Assembly (NCBI RefSeq): GCF_932294415.1
Contig: NC_065536.1
Coordinates: 1,860,001 to 1,924,000 of the forward strand
Direction of reading: 5' to 3'
DNA length: 64,000 bases
Source: Quercus robur
Taxonomy: Eukaryota > Streptophyta > Magnoliopsida > Fagales > Fagaceae
Position 1 is the stretch's first letter; every line of letters starts with the position of its first letter. Made by a program: the position numbers and the translations under genes. Of this stretch, positions 46,611 to 59,116 are shown piece by piece. Below the pieces are notes generated by a model that made no database searches, was not told the DNA's origin, and was given only the letters and a program-made list of their open reading frames with translations.

Positions 46611-48789
46611 ATAATTGAAGGCCCCATATGCTTCGCCTAATTTTCAACATAGGCTTAGACTGGGGGATCATTTTAGGCATTTTGTAGGCCCAATTAATCA
46701 AGAAAATGTTATTGTTAGAGATTGTAAAGAATTGCTACCGATTGTGGAAAAATGGGCGTCAGGCCCATTTCACAAAATAGAGCCTAAAGCAAAGCTTTTA
46801 GAGATTATTTTGAATGATAGTGGACTTTTAAATTTGGGTATTGTGGACCAAATTTAAGCTTACTTGGTCCTATTGTAGGTTGGATTGGGCCCAACACATT
46901 AAGGAACGTTAGGAATGGGACCTAGGAAATGTGGCTTGGAATTGGATTTTGCTCTGTACAATTGCCCGGGTTATACACCTACCTAGAACTACAGGAAATC
47001 AAAATCATTTTCTTAATAGTCTTTCTAGGACACAACAAAATTCATAAACAATTTCAAATTAGTCCATCACATCACACATGAGCTAGAAAAAAATTCTAAA
47101 TTACAAATTGTGGTGACCAATATGTGAGGTGGTAGGTTAATTTATGTGAAATTGTAAAATTTTTGTTGTGTCCATAATTTTATTGTTTTAAAGGGCACCG
47201 TCTCTAGGGACTAGTTCACACCAATCTGGTTCTGATTCCCAAAATCCCTCATCCGGAATCAATGTCACATACCAATTAGCCTATGCAACACTCTTCATAA
47301 AGTGGTTTGATTCGTTTGAAAAATTAACTAAGCATTTGTGTCCTTTCCTGAATGACATTTTTAATCCCATCCAAGCAGACTTTGGCTGTGGTAGAAGAGT
47401 GAGTGAAAATATTATAATTGTACAGCAATTAATTAAGAAAATGCTTTGAAAGAAAGGATTTAAATAATACATACGGTAGTTTTAGTCGAAACACCTTACA
47501 GATTTATGATTTTCCAAGCAACATTGTGAACCTTGTCATGATGAATATGATATCTTATGTGACTCTCCAGTCTTTATTTGGTTGAATATGCATGTTGGTA
47601 TATGTCTTAGGAGTTGACAATGATAATTTCAAGTTATTCTGTTCTTCAAGGCCCCACGAGAGTACCTTGTAGCCAACGTTGACAAGAAGACTATCAATCC
47701 TTGGAACAGATTATACAAACCAATATTTATGAAAGTTTGTGCAGAAAGAATTTGTTCAGAAATGTTTAATATATTGGTGCATGTCTCATTCGCAACTACC
47801 TATGCAAAATCCCAATTACAAAACTACTCGGATGCTAAAGGTGGTCCAATGCAATGAAGTCCCATGTGTGAAGCACAAGGTTGAAGAATAGCTCCTCTCA
47901 AAAACAGAGGATTGCCTTCGAGAAAACAATATGGAAAATATAATTTTAGTTCCTAAAATAAAACAGAGCTACAAAACACCTTGTTTAAATGAGAAGCAAC
48001 AATAACTATGGATTCAACAATAAAACAAACAAAATAGAAAATTTCCGCAGAAGGCCATAAAAGTTTCAACATTGATGCTCATACCCTCTTCTTCTTCTTT
48101 TTTCCCCCTGAAATACCCTGCAAAAATGAATGAAAACTCAAAATATTCCTTACTATTATTAATACTCCTGCAAAAGTTGTTGCTGGTGCTGTATAATACA
48201 TGCTTTCCTCACATCAATTTACAGTTCATATTGATTTGGTCTATGACAAGACAAGAATAATGAATTTCTTCACTTACTGCAAGGTTTTGAACTTTTTTAT
48301 ATTTTTTACTTCTTTTTCCTTGTCCTCCATGATATGGGTCCCTGACATTTGAACCCAATCTGACACTTACTAACGGAAAATCATTAAACTCGTCTGAAAT
48401 TAATGGCTACATATGTTTCACCTCACCTCATTTTCAAAAGATTGTTTGAATGATTGTGGAAATTCGATTTGGGTTTTTATGGTGGACCAAAATTTAGTTG
48501 ATCAGATAGTAGGTTGGAATTGGCCCAATACATTAAGGAACGTTCGGATAGGGACCAAGGAAATGTAGTGTTGAAATTATTGTTTCCATATGACCGGGAC
48601 ATACATAGTTACATACGCCTAACTAGAAAGCTAATGAAATCAAAATTATTTTCTTTGAACTGGCGCTATCTCTAGGGAAATGCTGTTACACCAATCTGGT
48701 TCTCATTCCCCAAATCTCTAAAGTAATAAATGAAAAAAGAGTACTACTGCTAATGAAAAAAAAAGTAACTGGTGTATACAAAACTCTCA
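46611..48789. other. Interblock region with an internal duplication
   Basis: 46825-47250 and 48465-48720 share GTAGGTTGGA, CATTAAGGAACGTT and CACCAATCTGGTTCT in order, so part of this region is duplicated. 47930-48040 is a third partial copy of the flank seen at 35950-36065 and 56315-56415. A short frame at 46615-46857 has no recognised domain. Confidence 0.55.
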
Positions 48790-49430
48790 CTACACTTACA
48801 AGCTCTACGATGCAATTAAATCTCTGTACGAACTCCTCAGATGCAAAAGGATTATATAACAATTACAAATCAACTTCAAGGCATAAATCCTTCATGAACC
48901 AAGCTAACAGGACCTACAGCAATTGAATATACATTAGCTGCACTAGCCATTTAGGCTTTTTTGATTATTTGATTATTGGTCCACAAAAAGTGCACATGCG
49001 GACAATTTTAATATACAAACAACCTGCTTCTAAAGCCAAATTGTTGACTTGACCTTTAGCAAACTGGTTGATTCAAGAATATTAAGATTCTGGCGCATCT
49101 TTTAGCTGCAATATTTTATGTTTGGTTGTTAATGATCATAAAGCTGAAATTTGAAAGAAATATTGATTATACAAATAAAATTTTCCTCTTAACAAAAGCA
49201 ATCTACGTACTTTTGAAATCACGTCCCTATAATGACAAACTTGATAACTAGTCATTCACATTCAAACAACAAAAGAACATGGAAAGAAGAATTTACAGAT
49301 ATAGATAAAGCCAGTTGTTTCATAATCACGTGTCACAGCTTGATATATTGGATTCGGGATGTTGATTGGAGCCTCATCTATAAGCCTTTTTATGTCCATG
49401 ACTTTGTAAACAAGGACAATGCTTCGGGGA

Positions 49431-49616
49431 TGTTAGTGTATAGCTTAGACTAGTTTAGTCCATTGGGCTTAGCTCAGTATACTGTACTTGTAGTTTACTC
49501 CTATTACTTGTACTACACACATACCTAACCTATATAAGGCTCTCTATTGTACATTATTATACACACATCAATATACAGACTATTCAGTCTTTTTCTCTTA
49601 CTTTATATTGTTAACA
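49431..49616 (+). repeat. 5' LTR of the Copia element
   Basis: 186 bp with TG...CA ends and a TATATAAG promoter motif near 49531. It is followed directly by the tRNA-Met primer-binding site. Confidence 0.93.
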
Positions 49617-49629
49617 TGGTATCAGAGTC
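49617..49629 (+). promoter_or_regulatory. Primer-binding site (initiator tRNA-Met)
   Basis: TGGTATCAGAGTC matches the standard plant Copia site TGGTATCAGAGC complementary to the initiator tRNA-Met 3' end, with a late mismatch. The following 590 bp to 50216 is an untranslated leader with CACGCGCCACC-type repeats. Confidence 0.85.
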
Positions 49630-50216
49630 AGTCCTCTGACTTTCTGGTTCTTGTGGACATCTCTGGTGTTCTTCCGCTGCCCTCGCTTTCATCTAGTAGT
49701 CACTATCAAAAGCGAGTCACCGCCGTCACGCCCATAGTCCCTGCAACTCTCGGATCTCATCGTTCTGCTCATCCAATAGCCAAAGTAAAGGCATAGAGTG
49801 ACAAAACAGCCAATCCCGAGCAAAACCCAACCAAGAACGGCCAGAAACCACCTCACACGCGCCACCACGCGCCGGCTGAAGTTTTTGCCTCACGAGCACG
49901 CGCCACCACGCTCAGTCACGAGCCACCACGCGCTCACACGCGCCAGGATCATCGCCATCATGCACCTCAAGCCCTCCCACGTGCCACATGCGCCTGCCCC
50001 ATATCATGTCCTGCCACGTCAACCCTAGAGTGACGTCAGCACACGTCAGCACCTTGAGCCGTTGACTTTGACCAGACCGTTAACCGTTGACTTTGACCAA
50101 AGTCAAAAAATTTCACTAGGACCTATCTTGCTCAGTTTTTCGTGTAAATTCTGATTTTGAGCTCCGTTTCTACATTTGAGGTCTCTAAATCTTACTTTTT
50201 GGTCATTTTCTTCATT

Positions 50217-51250
50217 ATGGCTTAACAAAATGAACGAGATATCATACGTCCTATCACTATTATGTTGGATGGTCCTACTAGCTATCATGCGTGGTCTCAG
50301 AATATGACTGTTTTTCTCAAGGGTCGTAAATTGTGGAGATATGTGACTAGTTCAATTCCTAAGCCAATACCAAACCCTAAGTCCAAAGCCACAACTGCTG
50401 AAGATGCATCCAAGACTGCTGTTACAGTGGATGATTATGAAGAATGCCTAAAGGAATGGGAGAGTATTCAGAGTAAGATCTTGTCTTGGTTTATCAATAC
50501 CTCTATTCCTTCCATTCATAATCTTCTTCCTTGTCTTGAGATTAGTGAGATTGCTTGGAAATTTATGGCCGATCGCTATAATTGCACTAATGATTCAAGC
50601 TTGGAGTTCCATATTGAATCAAAGTTTTATCCAATGCGCCAAGAGACAGGGCAGTCTATTTCTGATTTTTATTCTCAAACTTCTACTATGTGGGAACAAC
50701 TCTCTGCTGCAGATCCTCCACTAGTGTGTTCTAAGGACATTGAGCTCTTTGTCAAATATCGGGATCGCCGTAAATTTATGCACTTCATAATGGGTTTACA
50801 TGAGGAGCTCATTTCTTTGCCGATTTCCTATTCCTACTAGGGCTTCTTTGCTTAGCCGATTTCCTATTCCTTCTCTTGATGCTGCAGTCAAGGAGCTCAT
50901 TTCTGAGGAGAACCGTCGGCCTACTCATCACATGTCATCATCTAATCATGTATTGGCTACACCCTCTCCACAACCTCCCATTGCTACATACACTAACATC
51001 CCCCCTGCTGCACTCAAGGAGCTCATTTCTGAGGAGAACCATTGGCCTACTCATCACATGTCATCATCTGATCATGTATTGGCTACACCTTCTCCACAGC
51101 CTCCCATTGCTGCATTCACTGCTCCTCCACAAATAAACTCTGGGCGTCCCAACTCTCAATCTTCCAAAGGTACTCACTGCGAGTTTTGCAATACCAAAGG
51201 CCATGACATCTCTGTTTGTCAGAGACTACAAAAATTTGTGCAAGAGCATA
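50217..51250 (+). pseudogene. Copia gag
   Basis: The probable start at 50217 is followed by a stop at codon 3. The frame then encodes the UBN2-type capsid region (LDGPTSYHAWSQNM, WFINTSI, ESKFYPMRQETGQSISDFY). A frameshift lies near 50820, and a zinc knuckle CEFCNTKGHDISVC occurs at about 51179-51220. Between these a 126 bp unit (42 codons, from 50888 and from 51014) is duplicated in tandem without changing frame. The protein would form virus-like particles but cannot be made intact. Confidence 0.85.
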
Positions 51251-51399
51251 ATAAAGCTTCTCTTCCTCGGGCAGTTGTTGTATGTCCTTTAGATCCATCG
51301 GTTCCTACCGGTCCATCTTTGGCTTCTTCACTTACTACAGTTGATATTAAGACAGTTGTTCAACAGGTTTTATCCTACACTTCCACTGCCCTTTATGTC

Positions 51400-54300
51400 A
51401 CCTCAAGTAAACAACCTTGGTTTTTTGATACTGCATGTTGTAACCATATGACTCCTGATGAATCCCAATTTTCTAATAAGGCACCCTTAGAACATCCAAT
51501 CACCATTTACACTACTGATGGAACTCCTATGCCTGTTAGTCATAAAGGAACAATCTCTTCTCATTGTTTATCCCTTAGTGATACTTTTCATATTCCAAAG
51601 TTATCCATCAATTTGCTTTCTATTGGCCAACTTTGTGAATTAGGCGTAGATCTTCTATTTACTAATCATGGTGTGGATGTGCAGATCCCTGGACGGGTCA
51701 AGTGCTTGGGACAGACCGTAAGGTTGGTCACATGTTTGAGGTTCATGACTTGAAGATTCCTTCACAAGTTGTTTCTGCAACTATTACCACTGCCACCTCT
51801 TCACCTGATTTATGGCATGCTCATCTTGGTCATCCATCCTTATCTTGTCTTCAGTTGTTAGCTTCTCAAGGTCATTTAGGTTCGGTTCAGTCTCAAAATT
51901 TTGATTGTACTTCCTATCATTTTGGCAAACAAACAAAATTGTCCTTTAATAAAAGTGACTCCTTTTCTTTTACCCCTTTTGATCTTATACATTCTGATAT
52001 TTGGGGTCCTGCACCTGTTCCCATTGAAGAGGGATCTAAATATTTTGTTATATTTGTGGATGATTTTTCTCGATATACTTGGATTTATCTACTTCACTAT
52101 AGATCTGAACTTGTGTCTATTTACCAAACATTTCATAAAATGATTGAAACACAATTCAATCGCATCGTTAAAGTCTTTCGATCAGATAGTGCTCAAGAAT
52201 ATAATGATAAATCTTTCCTATCCTTTTTAGACAGTTATGGTACCCTTCCTCAGTGGTCTTGTCCTTACACCTCTCAACAAAATGGTAGTGCAAAACGAAA
52301 ACATCGTCACATTCTTGATGTTGTCCGCACCCTTCTCATTTTTGCCTCTCTTCCTAAGCACTTTTGGGGTGAGGCCGCACTCACTGCTGTGTACACCATT
52401 AATCGTATTCCTTCACCAACTACACACAACAAATCACCATTTGAGCTTCTCTATGGTCAAACTCCTGACTACTCCTCTCTTCGGGTTTTTGGTTGTGCTT
52501 GCTTTGTCTCTCTTCCTCCTCATGAACGAACAAAGCTTCAGCCTCGTACTCGTCTCTATTGTTTCCTTGGTTATGGTGTATCTCAAAAAGGGTTTTGCTA
52601 CTATAATCCCATTTCTCATCGTCTTCGTGTCTCCCGTCATGTTGAGTTTTGGGAACATCGTCCCTTCACGAGTCTTCAGCAGTTTCTTGCATCCTCTTCC
52701 TCAGAATTTCCTATTTTTACTGATCTTTTCCTCCCTCTCTATCCTGAACTTGTGGAGGATTCTTCAACATTGGCTACCTCTCCAGACGACTCATCTCCGA
52801 TTTTGTCCTCGGTATATGACCCGCCTGTCTTGGATCTTGTGGCACTATCCTCTCCTGAGTCTCCTGTTGGTCCTGAACTTCGTCGTTCCACTCAGGTAAG
52901 CATTCCTTCCCCTTATCTCACTAATTATCACTGCTCTTTTGCTCTTACCACCCTCTATGAACCTCACACCTATCATGAGGCCCATACTGACTCTCTTTGA
53001 CAGCAAGCTATGAACGAAGAATTTGATGCCCTTCATAAGAATCACACTTGGGATATAGTTGATTTGCCTCCTAGTCAGTCTGTAGTAGGTTGTAGGTGGG
53101 TTTACAAGATCAAGACCAAGGCTAATGGATCTGTTGAACGATACAAGGCTCGCCTAGTTGCCAAGGGCTTTACTCAGGAGTATGGTATTGACTATGAGGA
53201 AACATTTGCTCCTGTTGCTCGTCTTACATCTGTTAGGTGTCTCATTGCTGTGGCTGCTGTTCTTCATTGGCCTCTTTATCAAATGGATGTGAAGAATGCT
53301 TTCCTCAATGGAGACCTCCATGAAGAAGTGTACATGCAACCACCCCCTGGCTATCCACACTCAGGCAGTCAAGTTTGCCGCCTTCGTCGTGCTCTTTATG
53401 GCCTCAAGCAGGCTCCTCGAGTTTGGTTTGAAAAATTTAGCTTAGTTGTTGCTCAGCAGGGTTTCACTTCGAGTCCTTATGACACTGCTCTCTTTGTCTG
53501 AAGATCCTCTGCTGGTATCACTCTTATTCTTTTTTATGTTGATGATATGATTACTACTGGAGATAATTCTACAGGTATCCACTCTCTTCAGCACTTCCTT
53601 AGTCAGCATTTTGAGATGAAAGATCTGGGCACTCTCAGCTATTTTCTTGGGCTTGAGGTTACCTCATCCTCTAATGGATACTATCTTTCCCAGGCTAAAT
53701 ATACTTATGATCTTCTCTCCAAAGTTGGTATCACCGACAACAAGACTATTTCCACTCCTTTAGAATACAATGCAAAGCTCATACCCTTAGATGGTGAACC
53801 TATATCCGATGCTACTCGCTATAGTCAGTTGATTGGCAGTTTGATCTATCTTACTGTTACTCATCCAGATATTTCACAAGCCGTGGGTATGGTTAGTAAG
53901 TTCATGGGTGTCCCTTGTTCTGTCCACTATGCTGCTATTCTTCGGATTCTCCGATATGTCAAAGGCACACTTTATCATGGTTTTCATTACTCCTCTCGAT
54001 CTTCTCTTGAGCTTCATGCTTATTCAAATGCTGATTGGGTAGGTGATTTGACTGATCGATGCTCTATCACAGGTTTCTGTTTCTTGTTAGGTACTTCTCT
54101 TATCTTGTGATGTAGTAAGAAGCAAGATGTGGTTTCCCGTTCCAGTACTAAGGCTGAGTATCGTGCCCTTGCCGACACCACTTGCGAGCTTGTCTAGCTT
54201 CGCTGGCTCTTGGCTAACATGGATGCTCCACAGCCCACTGCAACTCCTCTTTATTGTGACAATCGTAGTGCTATCTACATTGCTCATAATGATGTCTTCC

Positions 54301-54494
54301 ATGAATGCACCAAGCACATTGAGATCGACTGCCACATCACTCGCCAGCATCTCAAGAAAGGAAATCTCAAGCTGTTCTCCATCTCCTCTACTAACCAGCC
54401 TGCTGATATCTTCACCAAGACTCACCCGCCTGGTCATCTTCGAGATCTTATATCCAAACTCCAGTTGGCTTCTTCCTTGCCACCTCGAGTTTGA
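51400..54494 (+). pseudogene. Copia pol: protease, integrase, reverse transcriptase, RNase H
   Basis: Protease residues lie in WFFDTACCNHMT (about 51420; DTA in place of the usual DSG/DTG). After a frameshift near 51720 come the GAG-pre-integrase motif LWHAHLGHPSLS, the integrase with HSDIWGP and FRSDSAQEY, and then reverse transcriptase with GCRWVYKIK, YQMDVKNAFLNGDL and the catalytic YVDDM near 53540. RNase H shows THPDIS, CDNRSAIYIA and ADIFTK. From 51702 onward all segments share one phase, broken only by stops at about 52998, 53499, 54108 and 54195. Confidence 0.88.
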
Positions 54495-54501
54495 GGGGGG
54501 A
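54491..54501 (+). promoter_or_regulatory. Polypurine tract of the Copia element
   Basis: TTGAGGGGGGA lies directly before the 3' LTR and would prime plus-strand DNA synthesis. Confidence 0.8.
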
Positions 54502-54687
54502 TGTTAGTGTATAGCTAAGACTAGTTTAGCTCATTGGGCTTAGCCCAGTATACTGTACTTGTAGTTTACTCCTATTACTTGTACTGCACACATACCTAGC
54601 CTATATAAGCCTTTCTATTGTACATTATTATACACACATCAATATACAAACTATTCAGTCTTTTTCTCTTACTTTATATTATTAACA
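54502..54687 (+). repeat. 3' LTR of the Copia element
   Basis: 186 bp, matching the 5' LTR with about 10 substitutions and no length change. Most differences are transitions. Confidence 0.93.
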
Positions 54688-54692
54688 GGGGA

Positions 54693-57600
54693 GAAGAGAA
54701 CAGAGCTTTGTTGCTTTGATATATAGAACTTTTGCATTCTGAATATGGAGCCTTTTCAATTAGTTATCTCACACCAGAATGAAAAACATGGCTCTATGAG
54801 GTGCATCATTGCTTAATGATTTTCACCAACATTAGCTATGCTCATCCAATATGTTTAGATTGCATAAGTTCAACAAAGAAGCTCACAGCTTCAGGACAAA
54901 GGGCAAAAAATACAAAAACAAAGCTTGAGAAATAAAAAATTTCAACAACAGGTTTATTACAGAAAATCCAACGAAATTTTTTTACTGACATGAAAATGAT
55001 TCTGTCAATTGAAAATATTCAACAAACTTCTCTTCTATTTCCTTATTTTAGAAAAGGGTAATTATAGTCTTAAGCTCAAACCCATCCCAAGATCAATATG
55101 GTGTTCTGATTTCCCACCCACAAATTCTAGCAAATTCTCAATCAGCACACCACACTGAATATCGTGGTAAATTTCTGTGTGCGCTGGACATAACCATTAT
55201 TACATTGTAGCATTATATTAAATTGATGCCAGGCAAACCAAAAATATTTAGCAAAATTCCAAACAGTGTGCGCTGAGATAAACTCAGCAATTGAAAAACA
55301 ACAATATGGAAAATGTAAGCTTTGACTAGACCTCTTAATCCCCCAGTAACTTCCATTTTGTTACTATGATTTAAAACTTAGATAACCACATGGTGGAATG
55401 ATGTTGAGTAATTTTATTGGAATCATATAGAACTACATAATGATGATTAAACACACAAATATACCTCCTAGATAACTTTGAAAAGCTAACAGAAAAGCAC
55501 CTTAATTATGAGAAGTTAAAAAAAACAAAGGAAAGAAAAATGCAAACCTTCAACATGATAACCCTGATGTTGAGGAGAAAATAGATAACATTAAGGCCTC
55601 AATATATGAAATCTGAGGTCAAAAGATCTTCATCACTGTAAAACTCAATAATGTAGCACACTACACCATTCTCCATGCTTATAACTTCAAATACTCGCTG
55701 GCTACTAGATTAATGAGCTTCTTCTGTGATGTGGATCATGAGTGACAACCATACCCAACAAATTAATGTAGAGAAAGCTATAAGAAACTAAATAGTTGCA
55801 TGCCAGACAGAGAACCTATAATGTCAACAGAAGAATAATGAAGGACAAATTCGAGAAAATTTGGTCATTGGCAATATAAGTAAGTAAAAAGGAATAACTT
55901 ACTTCCCTTGGCAGTTCAAAATCCTTGCTCGCATCCCCAAGCACTCACCGAACATCCTTTCTCTGTCCTCAGAGGTCTATTGCAAAGCAAGGAATGTTCT
56001 CTAGTAGCTGGGATTAAGGGCTTATTCAGGGTAACAAACATCATTAGAAATAAGAAGTTTGGAAAGAAGGCATAATTTTCTTAATGATTAGAATAATACT
56101 ACTTTTAATCACAAGTCTATGCAACAAACAGGGGATGAGCATCACGAGCAATCAAAATAGTAGTTAGAATGATTTTTTTTTTTTTTTTTCAAAATAAAAA
56201 AGGTGACTATTAGGACAGACTCCAGGAGCAAAGTGCTAATTCCTACAGTAAACTTTAGTACTATGCCTTGCAACTTATTTAACTCATAAGCAATATGAGA
56301 AGGATAAAAATAATCTAGAAAATATAATCCTAATTCCTACAACAAAACAGAGCAATCAGAAACTATTCAAATGAGAAGTAGCAATAAGTATAGATTTGAC
56401 AATCAAACAAGAAAAATGGAAGTTAAATGAAAAATATACCATATAATATATTTGGGAGGCAACATCTTCCTCGATTTCCTTTGCAAGTGGTGGTGTCAAG
56501 ATCATGCTCATTTCCTTCCTCAACTGAATTCTTGATGTCCTTGATGGGGTTTCTTCTTTGAGATTGATCTTATCTTCCTTGTCCATCAGAAATAATCTAC
56601 CCACAAGGTATATGTTAATCTATTGGTCGAATGCTATTTGTAACAACTAGAGTACTTTGTCTAAGATTTGAAAACATGAATGACAAACAGAAGAAGATTT
56701 TTTTTGAGATTTAAACAAAGATTATACTAGAAGATGAGCTAGATATGACATTGTCAATGATTTTAGGAGTTGTAGCCGCACAGCAAAAGCTTTTGAGGTT
56801 ACTTCAAATTTCCTACAGAGATGAATACTGTTTAACACAAGTTTCAAACATATAAATTATAATTTTCTAGCAAATTCTTCTTGATATCAAATTGTCTAGT
56901 CTTTTCAAAATTAGGGAACTTAAAAACTCCACTTTTAAATCAATAAAAAAATTAAAAAAAAAAAAACAAACAAAAAAACAAAAAACAAAAAAAAACCAAT
57001 AAAATGGTACACAAGTTACATTACCTCATAAACCACAAAAGCCGGCAAGCCGCTCTTGAGCTATGTCTACTGCCATTAAAAAAAACTGATGTAGATGCAA
57101 ATGAAAATTTATTAAACAAATATACTGGAGCAGTTTGCAATGAAAAATTGTCTTAGAAAATATACAATGCTCCAAGTTATAATTAATTTCTTCCAAACGA
57201 ATCAATATGAGATTACATGCCAGCTTTAAGGAACATTCTTTTATTAGATAGAAAAGACATCAGGCTAAGCTCAAGTGCCTTTGCAGGCTAATTTAAAAGT
57301 GCTAAAAAACCAATAATAATTAAATCATATACCTTGCATTGATGTAAGGAAGCAAATTTTCTATTTAAGCAATATCTTCATTTTAGATTTTAGCCACAGG
57401 CCAAATAAATCAGACTTGTACTCTTGATATGGTTTCCTACATCTTGAAGGAAATAAACCAAACTGTGGAGGAAACTCCTTAAGTTAGACAAATGGAAATA
57501 AGAAAGCAAAGAAGTTGCAACAAACCAATAAAGAATTTGATTTACTACCAAGAACGTTGTTCTGTGATTGTTACTTGATCCAAAGTATAGGTAATATCTT

Positions 57601-57825
57601 CATATCTACTTGCTAGTGGCTTCCCCAACTTTGCACTCTTCCATTCCATGAAACACATCCGCCTCTAAGACAAAGAAAAAACACAAAATATTTGACATAA
57701 GAACTTGATAAATAGCAAGTACATAAACATTAAGACTAGATGAATGAAAAAGGGATTGAGCGATGGGTTTGAGCTTTTGTTGCTTCCCTCTTTGAATGAA
57801 AAGAGGATTCAAGCATTCAAAATTG
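54693..57825. other. NB-LRR downstream flank, copy 2, no clear gene
   Basis: Matches the copy 1 flank (34420-36700 and 41230-41920) in order. A minus-strand piece at about 56440-56600 is open (KINLKEETPSRTSRIQLRKE) with its counterpart near 36090-36220 disrupted, and it ends near a GTATAT that could be a donor. It might be a 3' exon. Nothing else coding is recognised. Confidence 0.5.
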
Positions 57826-58040
57826 TAGATGGCAGGCTAAGTAAAGGTGTTATTTGAAAATTAAACTTGTTTCTTTTCATATGTAACCAAATCAAATGGA
57901 CTATTAAAGAAAACATGATCAAAGGTTAAGCTTGTTTGCAACATCTTTGAAGTGATAACGGGGCATTTGAACCATTTTTTTTATATATGTAATGGGGCTT
58001 TTGTACATGAAGCCTTTCGCCTGATGTTAAGATTAAATAA

Positions 58041-59061
58041 TGATAGGCCAAAAACGAATTGACCCCTTGTAAGGAATTAATTGATTGATTAGCCAAGTTT
58101 ATTAATTAATCAAATTAACATGCAAACGCATGATAACACAAACAAATCACCAATTAAACTAAGTGTAACGGAAAATATATTGACACGATGATTTGTTTAC
58201 GAATGGGGAAAACTAACATGGCAAAAACCCCACCGGGTGATTTTAAGGTCACCACTCCCGAAATTCCACGATTATCACAACAAGCAGTTACAAGCAAAGA
58301 AATCTCAGTACCTTATACCAACCTACAGTTGAACCCTTACCCCAATACCCAATTGGACTTGTTCTGTAGTGACAATTTCTCCTTTTGATGCACGGCTCCT
58401 AGGACGTGACTAACCAATTATGCGGATCCCAATACGCGACTTCAATTACCAACTAGAGAAGGTTGTTGGCTGCAAAGTTCTTCAGTTCATCCACGATAAA
58501 GATCCAGAACATGCCTGGTCACAAAACCCTACGGTGCACAAACACAGCAACTTCTACACAAGAACAATGAATTAGGGCAAATTCTATTTTCGGTCACAAT
58601 TTGCTTGAACAAACTTTGCTCAACACTTGTGCAACTTGTGTCACCTTTGACGGCCCTTAAAATAATTCTTTTACATGTCTAGGGTTGTGAGAAAAGAAAG
58701 CCCAAACACATAATCATGGATTAGAGTCAAAACATTACTGAAAATCTGTTTTTCATAAACCTCGACAGATGCATATTTGTCGAGTTGCTGTCGAGCCACG
58801 GGGCTGGAACAGCTTCTCAAGCTCGATAAATGACTAGCTGTTGAGCTTTAATGACAGGCACTTCTTCAGCTTGTTTCTTGGACAGACTCATATGGCTTTA
58901 ACACTTGATCATGAAACAAAGTTTCTTGAAGTATTAAACACATCCTAGATCTACCTAAATACAAGTAAAGTGCGTTTTGTCAAAGGATTAACCAATTACA
59001 TAAAGTAGTGATATATGTTCCTAACAAGTGAATTAACAAGTGAATCACATATGTCCTAACA
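58041..59061. mobile_element. Solo LTR, 1021 bp
   Basis: The ends TGATAGG and CCTAACA are TG...CA with near-inverted tips, and a 5 bp duplication AATAA (58036-58040, 59062-59066) flanks them. No coding domain, primer-binding site or purine tract is present. Copy 1 lacks this insert at the matching place (about 41930). The reading frame at 58188-58388 is LTR sequence. Confidence 0.78.
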
Positions 59062-59116
59062 AATAAAACCAAATGAGGAAAGAATATTTTGCATGATGTT
59101 CTGATTGAATGGGACC

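Larger units (their letters stand above)
49431..54687 (+). mobile_element. Copia LTR retrotransposon, full length but decayed, 5257 bp
   Basis: Two 186 bp LTRs begin TGTTAGTGTATAGC and end TTAACA. A 5 bp duplication GGGGA (49426-49430 and 54688-54692) flanks them. The primer-binding site TGGTATCAGAG follows the 5' LTR and a purine tract TTGAGGGGGGA precedes the 3' LTR. Domain order gag, protease, integrase, reverse transcriptase, RNase H is the Copia order. The LTRs differ at about 10 of 186 positions by eye. Stops and frameshifts break the coding region. Confidence 0.93.

Noticed and set aside
46615-46857. 80-codon plus-strand frame
   Set aside because: Looks protein-like in places but has no recognisable domain, and its tail falls in a locally duplicated non-coding block.
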